A DNA stretch of 42,033 nucleotides from Candidatus Nanopelagicales bacterium (lineage in GTDB: Bacteria; Actinomycetota; Actinomycetes; S36-B12). The stretch's first letter is position 1. Every line of letters starts with the position of its first letter. This document shows positions 1 through 8,501 of this stretch, in pieces. Below the pieces are notes generated by a model that worked only from the letters and a program-made list of their open reading frames with translations, did not search any database and was not told the origin of the DNA. Made by a program: the position numbers and the translations under genes. The stretch spans positions 1-42,033 of the forward strand of contig JANRCR010000015.1 of NCBI GenBank assembly GCA_030726915.1, given 5' to 3'.

Positions 1-2193
1 CCCCGCGGCACCACGCCCCGACCCCCGACGGGGGCCAGGCCCGGTGGAGCCCCGGGCACGCGCCCTGCAGGTCCGGGTGGCGCGCGGCCCGGTGGTCCCG
101 GGGGAGGCCGACCCGCAGGCCCCGGTGGAGGACGACCCGCAGGTCCCGGAGGTTCCGGAGGTCCCGCACGCGGTGGATTCCCCTCATCGGGTGGTGGTGC
201 GCCTGCTGGTCCTGGAGGTTTCGCCGGTCGACCCGGTGGTCGTGGCGGACCCGGTGGTCGCGGTGGCACAGCGGGTGCGTTTGGCAAGCCGGGTGGCCGG
301 CCATCGCGTGGTCGCAAGTCCAAGCGGGCCAAGCGCCAGGAGTTCGACAACATGCAGGCGCCGACCATTGGTGGCGTGCGCTTGCCGCGCGGCAATGGCC
401 AGGTTGTGCGACTGCCGCGCGGGGCAAGCCTGACCGACTTCGCCGAGAAGATCGATGCGAGTCCCGCCGATCTCGTGACGGTGCTCTTCAAGTTGGGCGA
501 GATGGTCACGACGACGCAATCAGTCGATGACGACACGTTGAAGTTGCTGGGTGGGGAATTGGACTTTGACGTCCAGGTCGTATCCCCTGAAGACGAAGAT
601 CGCGAGCTGCTCGAGTCCTTCTCCCTCGACTTCGGTGAAGATGAGGGTGGTGAGGAGGATCTCGCGGCGAGACCTCCTGTGGTGACCGTCATGGGCCACG
701 TCGACCACGGCAAGACGAAGCTCCTTGATGCGATCCGCAAGACCAACGTCGTCGCGGGTGAGGCCGGTGGCATCACCCAGCACATCGGTGCCTACCAGAT
801 CAACGCCCAGGCCGAAGACGATGACCGCGCTGTCACATTCATCGATACACCGGGACATGAGGCCTTCACGGCGATGCGTGCGCGCGGAGCCCAGGTGACC
901 GATATTGCCGTCCTGGTGGTGGCTGCGGATGACGGCGTCAAGCCGCAGACCATTGAGGCCTTGAACCATGCTCAGGCGGCTGAGGTCCCCATCGTGGTCG
1001 CCGTCAACAAGGTCGACAAGGAGGGTGCGGACCCGGCCAAGGTTCGAGGCCAACTGACGGAGTTCGGATTGGTTGCGGAGGAGTACGGCGGGAACACGAT
1101 GTTTGTTGATGTATCAGCGGTCAAGGGCACGGGTATCGAGGAACTCCTCGAGGCCATCCTGCTCACGGCTGATGCCGCACTCGACCTCAGGGCCAACCCG
1201 CACCAGGATGCTCAGGGTGTCGCCATTGAGGCGCATCTGGACCGTGGCCGCGGCCCGGTCGCGACGGTCCTGGTGCAGCGAGGCACCCTGCGCCTCGGTG
1301 ACTCGATCGTGGCCGGGGATGCCTATGGGCGCGTCCGCGCGATGCTCGATGAGGACGGCAATCCTGTCGCTGAGGCCTTCCCCTCGCGCCCCGTTCAGGT
1401 CCTCGGTCTCACCTCTGTGCCGGGCGCCGGTGACACCTTCCTCGTCGTTAGCGAAGACCGCATCGCACGCCAGATCGCTCAAACCCGACAGGCGCGCGAA
1501 CGCAATGCGCAACTCGCCAAGTCTCGGGCACGAAGGACTCTTGAGGACTTCCTCAAGAGCCTGGAAGAGGGCGAGCAGAGTGAGCTCAATCTCATCCTCA
1601 AGGGTGACGTCTCCGGCTCAGTGGAGGCCCTCGAGGATGCCCTGCTCAAGATCGAGGTGGGCGATGCCGTGTCCCTGCGCGTCATCCACCGCGGTGTCGG
1701 TGCCATTACCAAGAGCGATGTGACCCTCGCCAGCGCCTCCGATGCCGTTGTTGTGGGCTTCAACGTGCGTCCCGAGGGCAAGGTCGCCGAGTTCGCCTCG
1801 CAGGAGGGTGTTGATGTCCGCTTCTACTCGGTGATCTACCAGGCCATCGATGAGATCGAGTTGGCCCTGCGCGGCATGCTCAAGCCGGAGTTTGAAGAAG
1901 TGCAGCTCGGCACCGCCGAGGTGCGCGAGGTCTTCAAGTCCTCCAAGTTCGGAACGATCGCCGGATCGCTGATTCGGTCCGGTGAGATTCGCCGCAACAC
2001 CAAGGCTCGCCTTGTGCGCGATGGTGTCGTCGTTGCCAACGACCTCACGATTGCCTCGCTGCGTCGTTTCAAGGACGACGTGACCGAGGTCCGTGAGGGA
2101 TTTGAGTGCGGCATCAACCTCGGCAGTTACGGCGACGTGAAGGTGGATGACGTTGTGGAGACCTACGAGATGCGCGAAAAGCCTCGCGCCTGA
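1..2193 (+). CDS. infB: Translation initiation factor IF-2, 5' partial
   Basis: GTPase that brings initiator fMet-tRNA to the 30S subunit and promotes subunit joining. The open frame continues to base 1, so the gene starts left of the window; the track's ATG at 352 is internal. About 110 visible N-terminal residues are a Gly/Pro/Arg-rich disordered stretch, followed by the basic [18 protein letters not shown] segment typical of actinobacterial IF2. Then come the IF2_N domain, the G domain (G1 GHVDHGKT near visible residue 232, G3 DTPGH, G4 NKVD), and the beta-barrel and C-terminal fMet-tRNA domains. The gene ends 26 bp before rbfA and probably forms an operon with rbfA and truB. Identity is certain; only the true start is missing. 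Confidence 0.98.
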   Translation, partial: PRGTTPRPPTGARPGGAPGTRPAGPGGARPGGPGGGRPAGPGGGRPAGPGGSGGPARGGFPSSGGGAPAGPGGFAGRPGGRGGPGGRGGTAGAFGKPGGRPSRGRKSKRAKRQEFDNMQAPTIGGVRLPRGNGQVVRLPRGASLTDFAEKIDASPADLVTVLFKLGEMVTTTQSVDDDTLKLLGGELDFDVQVVSPEDEDRELLESFSLDFGEDEGGEEDLAARPPVVTVMGHVDHGKTKLLDAIRKTNVVAGEAGGITQHIGAYQINAQAEDDDRAVTFIDTPGHEAFTAMRARGAQVTDIAVLVVAADDGVKPQTIEALNHAQAAEVPIVVAVNKVDKEGADPAKVRGQLTEFGLVAEEYGGNTMFVDVSAVKGTGIEELLEAILLTADAALDLRANPHQDAQGVAIEAHLDRGRGPVATVLVQRGTLRLGDSIVAGDAYGRVRAMLDEDGNPVAEAFPSRPVQVLGLTSVPGAGDTFLVVSEDRIARQIAQTRQARERNAQLAKSRARRTLEDFLKSLEEGEQSELNLILKGDVSGSVEALEDALLKIEVGDAVSLRVIHRGVGAITKSDVTLASASDAVVVGFNVRPEGKVAEFASQEGVDVRFYSVIYQAIDEIELALRGMLKPEFEEVQLGTAEVREVFKSSKFGTIAGSLIRSGEIRRNTKARLVRDGVVVANDLTIASLRRFKDDVTEVREGFECGINLGSYGDVKVDDVVETYEMREKPRA

Positions 2194-2219
2194 ACCGCAT
2201 CCAGGACGAGGAGGCATCG

Positions 2220-2657
2220 ATGGCTTCAGAGGCAAGGGCACGCAAGTTGGCCGACCGCGTGCGTGAAATCGTGGCCGAGGCACTGGATTTGCGCATCAAG
2301 GACCCTCGATTGGGCTTTGTGACCGTCACTGACGCGCGGGTGACATCGGACCTGCGCGAAGCCACGGTTTTCTACACCGTCTACGGCGACGAGACGGAGC
2401 GGGAAGCGACGGCGGCGGCCCTGGAATCAGCCCGGGGAATGCTCCGTACCGAGGTGGGGCGCCAGACGGGCATCAAACACACTCCCTCCTTGGAGTTCGT
2501 CCTGGATGCCCTGCCGGACACCGCGGCCCACATCGACGAATTGCTGAAGTCGGCCGCTGAGTCCGACGCCCATGTCCATGACCAGGCTGCTGGCGCCCGG
2601 TACGCGGGGGATCCCGATCCCTATCGCCAGCGCGACGACGTCGCCGATGCCGAGTAG
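2220..2657 (+). CDS. rbfA: 30S ribosome-binding factor A
   Basis: Small KH-type RNA-binding protein needed for late 16S rRNA maturation and cold adaptation; it acts on the immature 30S subunit. The 145 residues begin MASEARARKLADRVREIVAE and include the family segment IKDPRLGFVTVTDARVTSDL near residues 28-47. Length is typical. The ATG has an upstream GAGGAGG-like Shine-Dalgarno. It follows infB by 26 bp and its 3' end overlaps the truB start by 11 bp, which suggests translational coupling. The acidic/polar C-terminal tail (after about residue 115) is poorly conserved in the family. Confidence 0.96.
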   Translation: MASEARARKLADRVREIVAEALDLRIKDPRLGFVTVTDARVTSDLREATVFYTVYGDETEREATAAALESARGMLRTEVGRQTGIKHTPSLEFVLDALPDTAAHIDELLKSAAESDAHVHDQAAGARYAGDPDPYRQRDDVADAE

Positions 2658-3537
2658 CCCGCCCCGCGGGATTCTCGTTGTCGACAAGCCTTTGGGCCCG
2701 TCGTCGCATGCCGTCGTTGCCGCGGCACGCAAGGCCCTCGGGACGCGCAAGGTGGGACATGCCGGGACTCTGGACCCCGCCGCGGGCGGCGTGCTTGTGC
2801 TCGGCGTAGGCGCAGGGACCCGACTCCTGGGCTACCTTGCCGGCGACGATAAGGAGTATGTGAGCACCTTCGTGCTCGGCATCGGGACCGTAACCGACGA
2901 TGCGCAGGGAGAGGTCACCACAGCACCCGGGGCGGATGTTGACCGAGTGAGTCTGACGTCCGTGATGTCTCGATGGACGGGGGACATTCTGCAGCGGCCC
3001 AGCTCCGTGAGTGCGATCAAACTCGATGGTCGCCGAGCGTATGACCTCGTCCGGTCGGGTGAGAAGGTCGACCTGCCGGTCCGACCCGTGCGTGTCTCAG
3101 CATTCGACTTGCTCGAGATGAAGCAGGAAACTCAGGACGGTATTCCCGTCACGACTGCTCGGGTGCGAGTGGTGGGCAGTGCGGGGACCTACGTGCGCGC
3201 GCTCGCGCGCGACGTCGCTGCAGACCTCGGCACCGTGGGGCATGTGCGGGAGTTACGTCGGGTGCGCTCCGGAGGCTTTGCCGAGTCGGATGCGGTGGCG
3301 CCGGAGTTGATCACCCCGGCCGAGCTGTTGACCCTCGCCGATGCGGCACGTCGGAGCATGGCCTGGGTGGAGGTCCCTGCCAGCAGGGTTGAACTCATCG
3401 GTCATGGCGTGCGCATACCCTGGCCCGAGGGCGCCCCGGAGTCGGAGCACGTCGCCCTGCTGCATGAGGAGCGTCTCCTCGCTATTGCCCGGTGTCGGGA
3501 TGGTCACGCCGCCTACGCCGCCGTCCTCGCCGACTAG
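2647..3537 (+). CDS. truB: tRNA pseudouridine(55) synthase TruB
   Basis: Converts U55 in the T-loop of tRNAs to pseudouridine. The 296-residue protein has the N-terminal ILVVDKPLGPSSH motif and the catalytic segment GHAGTLDPAAGG, with the active-site Asp at residue 43. The C-terminal part resembles a PUA-like domain. The track's longer ORF starts at 2572 inside rbfA; I chose the ATG at 2647 because the family motif begins about eight residues later and no homologous sequence precedes it. There is no strong Shine-Dalgarno, consistent with coupling to rbfA, whose stop lies 11 bp inside this gene. The gene converges on the glycosyltransferase at 3548 with only 10 bp between stops, and I see no intrinsic terminator there. 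Confidence 0.95.
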   Translation: MPSSPPRGILVVDKPLGPSSHAVVAAARKALGTRKVGHAGTLDPAAGGVLVLGVGAGTRLLGYLAGDDKEYVSTFVLGIGTVTDDAQGEVTTAPGADVDRVSLTSVMSRWTGDILQRPSSVSAIKLDGRRAYDLVRSGEKVDLPVRPVRVSAFDLLEMKQETQDGIPVTTARVRVVGSAGTYVRALARDVAADLGTVGHVRELRRVRSGGFAESDAVAPELITPAELLTLADAARRSMAWVEVPASRVELIGHGVRIPWPEGAPESEHVALLHEERLLAIARCRDGHAAYAAVLAD

Positions 3538-3547
3538 TGCTCGAGGC

Positions 3548-5785
3548 TCATCCGCGCGCGAGGGTGCCCCGTGCTGTGTCGGGGGAGAGGTCTTCGACCA
3601 GGATGCGCGACCAGGTGCCGCACACGCTGTCAAGAGGGAACGACGCCCTGACCTGCTGGTTGGCCACGTGCGCCGTGGCCAACCACGCACCCGACGAGAC
3701 GGTCTCGTGAATCGCGTCCGCCATCCTGCGTGCGTCGTCATGAATCCAGCGTACGTCGTAGATCGTGTCTGCACCGGGCCAGGGCAGTAGGGCTGGCACC
3801 GCCCCGGATGCCATGCCCTCGGCGGGTGCGAGATGGAAGCTCTCATCGTCGGAGGTGGACAACACCCAGCCCACGCGTCGCAGCCACGCGGCGACATCCC
3901 CGCCAAATCCATCGAAGGTCACCGCCCCCGCGACGGTCTCATCCTCGTGAAGGCGATGGAATAGGCGCTCAGCTGCGATGCGCTCCTCAGGCTTGCGCCA
4001 GATCCACCAGTAGTCCCAGGGCAGTTTGGACTTCACCGCCAGGCGGTAGCGGCGATCACGGCGACGTAGCAGGGAGAGCACCTCGACACCGAGATCGGGG
4101 CGCTTGCGGTGAGGCGAGATACCGATCATGCCGAGGGTGTACTCCGCGCCGCGCAACTTCGGTCGAGCAAATTGCTCCACGTCGACCCAGTTGGGAATGA
4201 CCACAATCCGCTCGATGGGCCATCCGGTGCGCTCGGCGGTCAGGTGGGCGTAGAAGGGACTGACGCACACGATCTGGTCGACGGCATCGATGCGGACATC
4301 AGCCAGCCAGCCGGCATCGAGTTCGAAACGGTGAAGCCTGACGATGAGTCGTTGACCGGGACGTGTGTGCCGGCTGTACCACACAAGGTTGGGGCCGGCC
4401 CATTCACAAATGATGACGTCCGCCCAGGCCACGAGGTCCTCGCTCACGGACGGGTCATGGCTGGACAGGGTGTCCCAGTGGTCAACGCGCAGGTCCACGT
4501 CGGACAGTGCTGAGAGGTGTTCCTGGATGCGGTTGAAGAACTTCAGGTCGTGACTGGCGACGCCGACGCGCAGGGGCCGGCCGAGACGCGCCGCCGTGGC
4601 CGCGAGGTCATCCGGTGGAGACGGAAAGGTGCGTTCGAGCAGGGATCGCATCCGCTCTGTGGCAGCGGCCATCCCATAGGGCGTCACGGCGGTGGAGACC
4701 TCACCGGACACGTCGGTCCACAGCGAAGGCCGCGCGAGAACCTCGGCACAGGCTTCGGCGATATCCGTCTCGTCCGTTACGTAGAAGGGATAGTCCTCGC
4801 CGAGTAGGGACTCGTGCATCGGTGTCCGGTTGAGCAGGACGGGGACACCGAGGGAGGCAAACTCCAGCACCTTGGTACTCAACTCCAGGCTGGCATCCAT
4901 GGCGGCATCACGCCAGGACAGGCCGAAGTCACCGGATGCAGCGAGAGTCATGGCCTCCTGGCGCGGCATGCCACCGTGCCAGATGACCCCGGGGGTCCCC
5001 TCCAGGGCCGCCCGCATCCGACCTGACCATTCCGGGTCTCCGGGAACGTCATGGATTTTGTCGCCCACCATGTGCACCTCGACGCTGAGGCCGCGATCGG
5101 ACATGAGGGCGGGCAGGTGCGTCATCTCGAGGGTGTTCCACAGGGGGGCGAACTTGCCTGTGTAGACCAAGCGCAGGGGCCGCTCGTCGGTCAGGGGACT
5201 GTGCCCGGGGAGACCGGCGGTGGGTGGTGGCACGACGGGACTCCACAGGACGCAACGCCCGCTTGCCTGCGAGATTGTCCCCTCAATGAGTGAGCGGAGC
5301 TCCTCGGTCTGGCACAGCATCCAGCGGCTGGCGGTGGCAATCGCGCCGATGTGCTGACGCTGTGCATCATCCATGTCCAGGGCACTGTGCGGGATGTCCG
5401 TGAGGTAGGTCCATAGGCGACCTGTGAGGTGCGACGATGCCGCCGCCGCCGTCACCAGACGCAGGCCGCGAACGACAATGAGATCGGCGGGCTGCTCGGC
5501 ATCCAGACGTTCCAGGAGGGTGACGGCCTCGTCGGCGGTGAGCGGCGTGCGACCCGGCGCCATCCCCGACGTAAACGGGTCTATGACCGTCACCGAAGCC
5601 ATGGATTGCACGGGGTCGATGAGGCGAGTGGTCTCCACGGGTGCTTTGAGGAGCACGCGTACGTCGACCCCCGCGAGGGAGAGCGCCTCGCACATCGACT
5701 GCACCCAGATGGCTGAACCATCCAGGATGTTGAGGTTGACGTCGCCGTACACAAGGGCGCGCACGGGACGGGCGGGTGGGGTCAT
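3548..5785 (-). CDS. Two-domain glycosyltransferase (tandem GT4-like fusion)
   Basis: A 745-residue protein that appears to be two GT-B glycosyltransferase modules in one chain. Module one (about residues 1-390) starts VRALVYGDVNLNILDGSAIWV and carries a GT4-like C-lobe (KVLEFASLGVPVLLNRTPMHE). Module two (about 400-745) starts LRVGVASHDLKFFNRIQEHL, has a linker helix with VIPNWVDVEQF, and ends with an acceptor-side motif ESFHLAPAEGMASGAVPALL. No signal peptide or membrane segment is seen, so it should act on the cytoplasmic face. The start ATG overlaps the upstream gene's TGA by 4 bp (ATGA), giving an operon wecB - unknown gene - this gene. Sugar donor and acceptor cannot be read from sequence. 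It probably adds one or two sugars in the surface glycan made by this block. Confidence 0.85.
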   Translation of the reverse strand: MTPPARPVRALVYGDVNLNILDGSAIWVQSMCEALSLAGVDVRVLLKAPVETTRLIDPVQSMASVTVIDPFTSGMAPGRTPLTADEAVTLLERLDAEQPADLIVVRGLRLVTAAAASSHLTGRLWTYLTDIPHSALDMDDAQRQHIGAIATASRWMLCQTEELRSLIEGTISQASGRCVLWSPVVPPPTAGLPGHSPLTDERPLRLVYTGKFAPLWNTLEMTHLPALMSDRGLSVEVHMVGDKIHDVPGDPEWSGRMRAALEGTPGVIWHGGMPRQEAMTLAASGDFGLSWRDAAMDASLELSTKVLEFASLGVPVLLNRTPMHESLLGEDYPFYVTDETDIAEACAEVLARPSLWTDVSGEVSTAVTPYGMAAATERMRSLLERTFPSPPDDLAATAARLGRPLRVGVASHDLKFFNRIQEHLSALSDVDLRVDHWDTLSSHDPSVSEDLVAWADVIICEWAGPNLVWYSRHTRPGQRLIVRLHRFELDAGWLADVRIDAVDQIVCVSPFYAHLTAERTGWPIERIVVIPNWVDVEQFARPKLRGAEYTLGMIGISPHRKRPDLGVEVLSLLRRRDRRYRLAVKSKLPWDYWWIWRKPEERIAAERLFHRLHEDETVAGAVTFDGFGGDVAAWLRRVGWVLSTSDDESFHLAPAEGMASGAVPALLPWPGADTIYDVRWIHDDARRMADAIHETVSSGAWLATAHVANQQVRASFPLDSVCGTWSRILVEDLSPDTARGTLARG

Positions 5786-7353
5786 CGCGACCTCATCATG
5801 CGGGCATCCGTGGGATGCGCGGGTGCGGGCTGGCCCAGCAGTGCGCCGGAGAGGAGGTCGAGGATGTCATGCGGCTGGTGCAGGTCCACCTGATGGGCCA
5901 CATACGTCGACGTCAGCCCGAGTCGTGCAGGGTCGACGTCTCGTCCGGGGGGACGTTCGACAACGTCGATGCCTGCCTCATCCAGGGCCTGATGAGCCCG
6001 CGCAGTGATGGTGGCATCGGTGATCACCTCGCGCGGGCGCCAGGATTGGCTCAGGATGCGATCAACGTCCAGGTCAGCGTCAGCAACGAGTGCGACATCC
6101 CAGCATGACCGGGGCCTCGCTGCTATGCCGAGTCGCTCGGCCAGGCGGGTGAGTTGCACGGGGGCCGAGGCCGCGAGGAGGACGGCTGCCAATGCGGCGC
6201 GATGCTCCGTGGCAGTCAGTGGTGGGGGTCCTCGTCGGGCGGCTTCCACCAGGGCCTGTGGATCAGAGGTGATGAGCGCCGCGGTGAGTGCATCGGGCCG
6301 ACGCGCGAGAAGCGTGTCCAGATCTGCGTCTCCGCCGCTGAGGACACGACGACCCGAGGCGAGTAAGCCGACGGAGGTCCGGCCTGCACCGAGGGTCCGC
6401 GAGGAGACGATGGCGGGGTCTGCGACACCTGCCGATGTCTGAGCGAGCGCGCGCGCCCAGGCGACGTCGACGGGGGCCGCAGGATCGACGGTGACGGGGT
6501 TGATCGATGCCGAGAAGAGCAGTTGGCTCAGGTGTGCCGCTGGCCTGGACTCCCCGGCGGGTGGCACCAGCAGTCCGTTGGCATCGGGGGTCATCGCGGC
6601 CCAGGCGAGTGGGTCGATGCCCGGATGCCAGGGGGACACACGTGTCGACCCTGGTCCATCGACGACCAGGTCGCAGCGGCCAGCAAGGTCGGCGAGGAAG
6701 GCGGTGTGAGACGGGGGCGTCATCCGCAGGAGGACGACCGGCCGGCCGAGTGCATGGGCCGCATCCACCATGGCGCCCGCGGCCAGGAGTCGATCGATGG
6801 CAGCCGGATTGCCCAGATGGGACCAGGTCTCCCCGGGCAGGGCGGCGGCAGAATCAATGACGACAATGTCGGGATCAATGGCCTCGATGAGCGCAGTGCC
6901 GTCCTGGGGGAGTGCCATGCTGACGGCCGCGTAGGGACCCCACTCCCGCGCCGTTGCTGCACTCAGCGCACCAGCGATGGTGAGGCGGCGGCCGGCTGGG
7001 ACCGCGCTCAGTCGGGGCAGAAGCAGCCGGGTTGCATCACGATCCAGGATCTCCCGCGGCTGGACCCCGGGTGCGATGGACCGACCTGTTGTACGTCGCG
7101 CCTTGCGTAGTCGCCAGACCCGCCAGAGGTCTCGGGGGAGCAGGACGAGTCGACGAGGATCCTTGGCCGCCTGGACGAGCAGGGCTCCGACGACGTAGGA
7201 GGCTCCCTGTCGCGTGCGCTGGAGTTCACGTTCCGCACGCTCCGCGCGCGTATTGGCCTGTCGGAGTTCCGCCATGAGCCGAGCACCCGACGCACTGCGT
7301 CCCTGGAGCTCGGGAGGAGATCCCTCCGTTTCCCCAATCCCCTGGTCGGTCAT
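5782..7353 (-). CDS. Unrecognised glycan-cluster protein with N-terminal coiled coil
   Basis: I do not recognise this 523-residue protein. Residues about 25-50 are a heptad-like coiled coil (LRQANTRAERAERELQRTRQ), followed by a basic amphipathic stretch (AAKDPRRLVLLPRDLWRVWR) that resembles linkers seen before GT domains in some actinobacterial glycosyltransferases. The rest is alternating alpha/beta sequence containing segments such as PDIVVIDSAAALPGETWSHL and an N-lobe-like PVVLLRMTPPSHTAFLADLA, suggestive of a divergent GT-B fold, without a clear donor-binding motif. I chose the ATG at 7353 instead of the track's 7422 because it overlaps the wecB stop as ATGA. The position between wecB and a glycosyltransferase, with 4-bp overlaps on both sides, argues for a role in glycan assembly. 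Function remains unknown. Confidence 0.75.
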   Translation of the reverse strand: MTDQGIGETEGSPPELQGRSASGARLMAELRQANTRAERAERELQRTRQGASYVVGALLVQAAKDPRRLVLLPRDLWRVWRLRKARRTTGRSIAPGVQPREILDRDATRLLLPRLSAVPAGRRLTIAGALSAATAREWGPYAAVSMALPQDGTALIEAIDPDIVVIDSAAALPGETWSHLGNPAAIDRLLAAGAMVDAAHALGRPVVLLRMTPPSHTAFLADLAGRCDLVVDGPGSTRVSPWHPGIDPLAWAAMTPDANGLLVPPAGESRPAAHLSQLLFSASINPVTVDPAAPVDVAWARALAQTSAGVADPAIVSSRTLGAGRTSVGLLASGRRVLSGGDADLDTLLARRPDALTAALITSDPQALVEAARRGPPPLTATEHRAALAAVLLAASAPVQLTRLAERLGIAARPRSCWDVALVADADLDVDRILSQSWRPREVITDATITARAHQALDEAGIDVVERPPGRDVDPARLGLTSTYVAHQVDLHQPHDILDLLSGALLGQPAPAHPTDARMMRSR

Positions 7354-8435
7354 CGACCGTCGCGTCCCCGGAGTTCGTCCAGGACGATGTTGGCGATTCG
7401 CTCGCCCGCGTGTCCATCCCACAGCGGCGGACGACGTTCGACGTCAACATCGCCGGATAGGGCATCGTCGAGGAGGCTCAGCAGGGTCGCTGGCGTGGCG
7501 AGGCGGTTGGTGCCATGCGTGATCGTGATGGGACGCTCCGTGTTGGGTCGCAGCGTGAGGCAGGGGATGCCCAGCATCGTGGTCTCCTCCTGCACCCCTC
7601 CGGAGTCGGTGATCACCGCTTGGGCCCCACGGACAAGGCTCATGAAGTCCAGATAGCCGAGTGGCTCCACGACGTGGACGCGGGGATGGTCATCGAGGCC
7701 GAGCGCCTCGAGGACAGCGCGTCCGCGGGGATGCAGCGGCAGGACGATGTCAGCGCGCGAGGCAGCAGAATGCAGGAGAGCCACGAGTTCGCCCGCTGTC
7801 TCGGGGTCATCGACATTGCCCGGGCGATGGAGGGTGGCGACGATATAGGTGTCCGGCAGTTGCAGTCGTGCTTGCATGCGCTCAGGATCGAGTCGATCGA
7901 GATTGGCAAGCAGGGTGTCGATCATTGGATTGCCGACGAGGTGAATGCGTTCGGGATCGACACCCTCGCGGGCGAGATGCGCGATCGCGTCAGGGCTGGT
8001 GCAGAGCAGGAGGTCGGAGAGGCGATCGGTGACGATGCGATTGATCTCCTCCGGCATGGACATATCGAAGGACCGCAACCCCGCCTCGACATGCGCGATG
8101 GGGATGCCCAGTTTGCTCGCGGCGACCGCGGCCGCCAGTGTGGAATTGACATCGCCGTAGACGACCACCATCTCCGGGCGCGTGGTGAGCATCTCCTCTT
8201 CGAGCCCCACAAGAATGGCGGCGGTCTGCTGGGCATGGGAGCCCGAGCCAACGCCGAGGTTGATGTCTGGACGTGGGAGATCGAGCTCGCGAAAGAAGAC
8301 CTCCGACATCCGGTCGTCGTAGTGCTGGCCGGTGTGGACAAGCCGCTGGCGCACCCCCATGCGGGCCAGGGCGGCAATGACCGGAGCGGCCTTGGGGAAG
8401 TTAGGGCGAGCCCCCGTGATGTGGAGCAGGGTCAT
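7350..8435 (-). CDS. wecB: UDP-N-acetylglucosamine 2-epimerase (non-hydrolysing)
   Basis: Interconverts UDP-GlcNAc and UDP-ManNAc in the cytoplasm, supplying the substrate of the WecC-type dehydrogenase encoded at 10195. The 361 residues have family motifs in order: ITGARPNFPKAAPV at the N-terminus, VVVYGDVNSTLA, AHVEAGLRSFDMSMPEEINR, HLVGNPMIDT, and ITDSGGVQEETTMLG near the C-terminus. Length is normal. The ATG has an AGGAAGG Shine-Dalgarno five bases upstream. It is the first gene of a three-gene leftward operon and diverges from the glycosyltransferase at 8502 across a 66-bp spacer that contains a perfect inverted repeat. The mnaA/wecB assignment is strong; a strain-specific paralogue with a related substrate is possible. 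Confidence 0.93.
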   Translation of the reverse strand: MTLLHITGARPNFPKAAPVIAALARMGVRQRLVHTGQHYDDRMSEVFFRELDLPRPDINLGVGSGSHAQQTAAILVGLEEEMLTTRPEMVVVYGDVNSTLAAAVAASKLGIPIAHVEAGLRSFDMSMPEEINRIVTDRLSDLLLCTSPDAIAHLAREGVDPERIHLVGNPMIDTLLANLDRLDPERMQARLQLPDTYIVATLHRPGNVDDPETAGELVALLHSAASRADIVLPLHPRGRAVLEALGLDDHPRVHVVEPLGYLDFMSLVRGAQAVITDSGGVQEETTMLGIPCLTLRPNTERPITITHGTNRLATPATLLSLLDDALSGDVDVERRPPLWDGHAGERIANIVLDELRGRDGR

Positions 8436-8450
8436 CGCGGCCTTCCTGTC

Positions 8451-8473
8451 GCCGGTGACGCTGCGTCACCGGC
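8451..8473. promoter_or_regulatory. Perfect inverted repeat in the wecB/glycosyltransferase divergent spacer
   Basis: GCCGGTGACG-CTG-CGTCACCGGC, ten-base arms with a three-base centre. It overlaps the -35 (GTGACG 8455-8460) of the rightward promoter and would lie in the 5' leader of leftward wecB. It could be an operator for a regulator of both arms, or an mRNA hairpin. Confidence 0.75.
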
Positions 8474-8482
8474 GTCTAGTAT
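8455..8482 (+). promoter_or_regulatory. Promoter of the rightward glycan arm
   Basis: GTGACG (8455-8460) and TAGTAT (8477-8482) are 16 bp apart. The expected start site lies near 8489, just before the GGGAGGTG Shine-Dalgarno and ATG 8502. The minus strand has a weaker GATACT at about the same place for wecB. Confidence 0.5.
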
Positions 8483-8501
8483 CCCAGACCGGGAGGTGGA
8501 G

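Noticed and set aside
40-350. Repetitive GC-rich tract that could be a repeat element
   Set aside because: It is in frame with infB and encodes the Gly/Pro/Arg-rich linker expected of actinobacterial IF2.
44-433. Val/Pro/Arg-rich 129-residue ORF
   Set aside because: It is an alternate frame of the GC-rich 5' part of infB.
3538-3547. Bidirectional terminator between truB and the convergent glycosyltransferase
   Set aside because: Only ten bases separate the stops and no hairpin with a T-tract is visible.
7515-8501. N-terminal extension of the 7515-10112 ORF
   Set aside because: This part is antisense to wecB; the Shine-Dalgarno and conserved sequence support a start at 8502.
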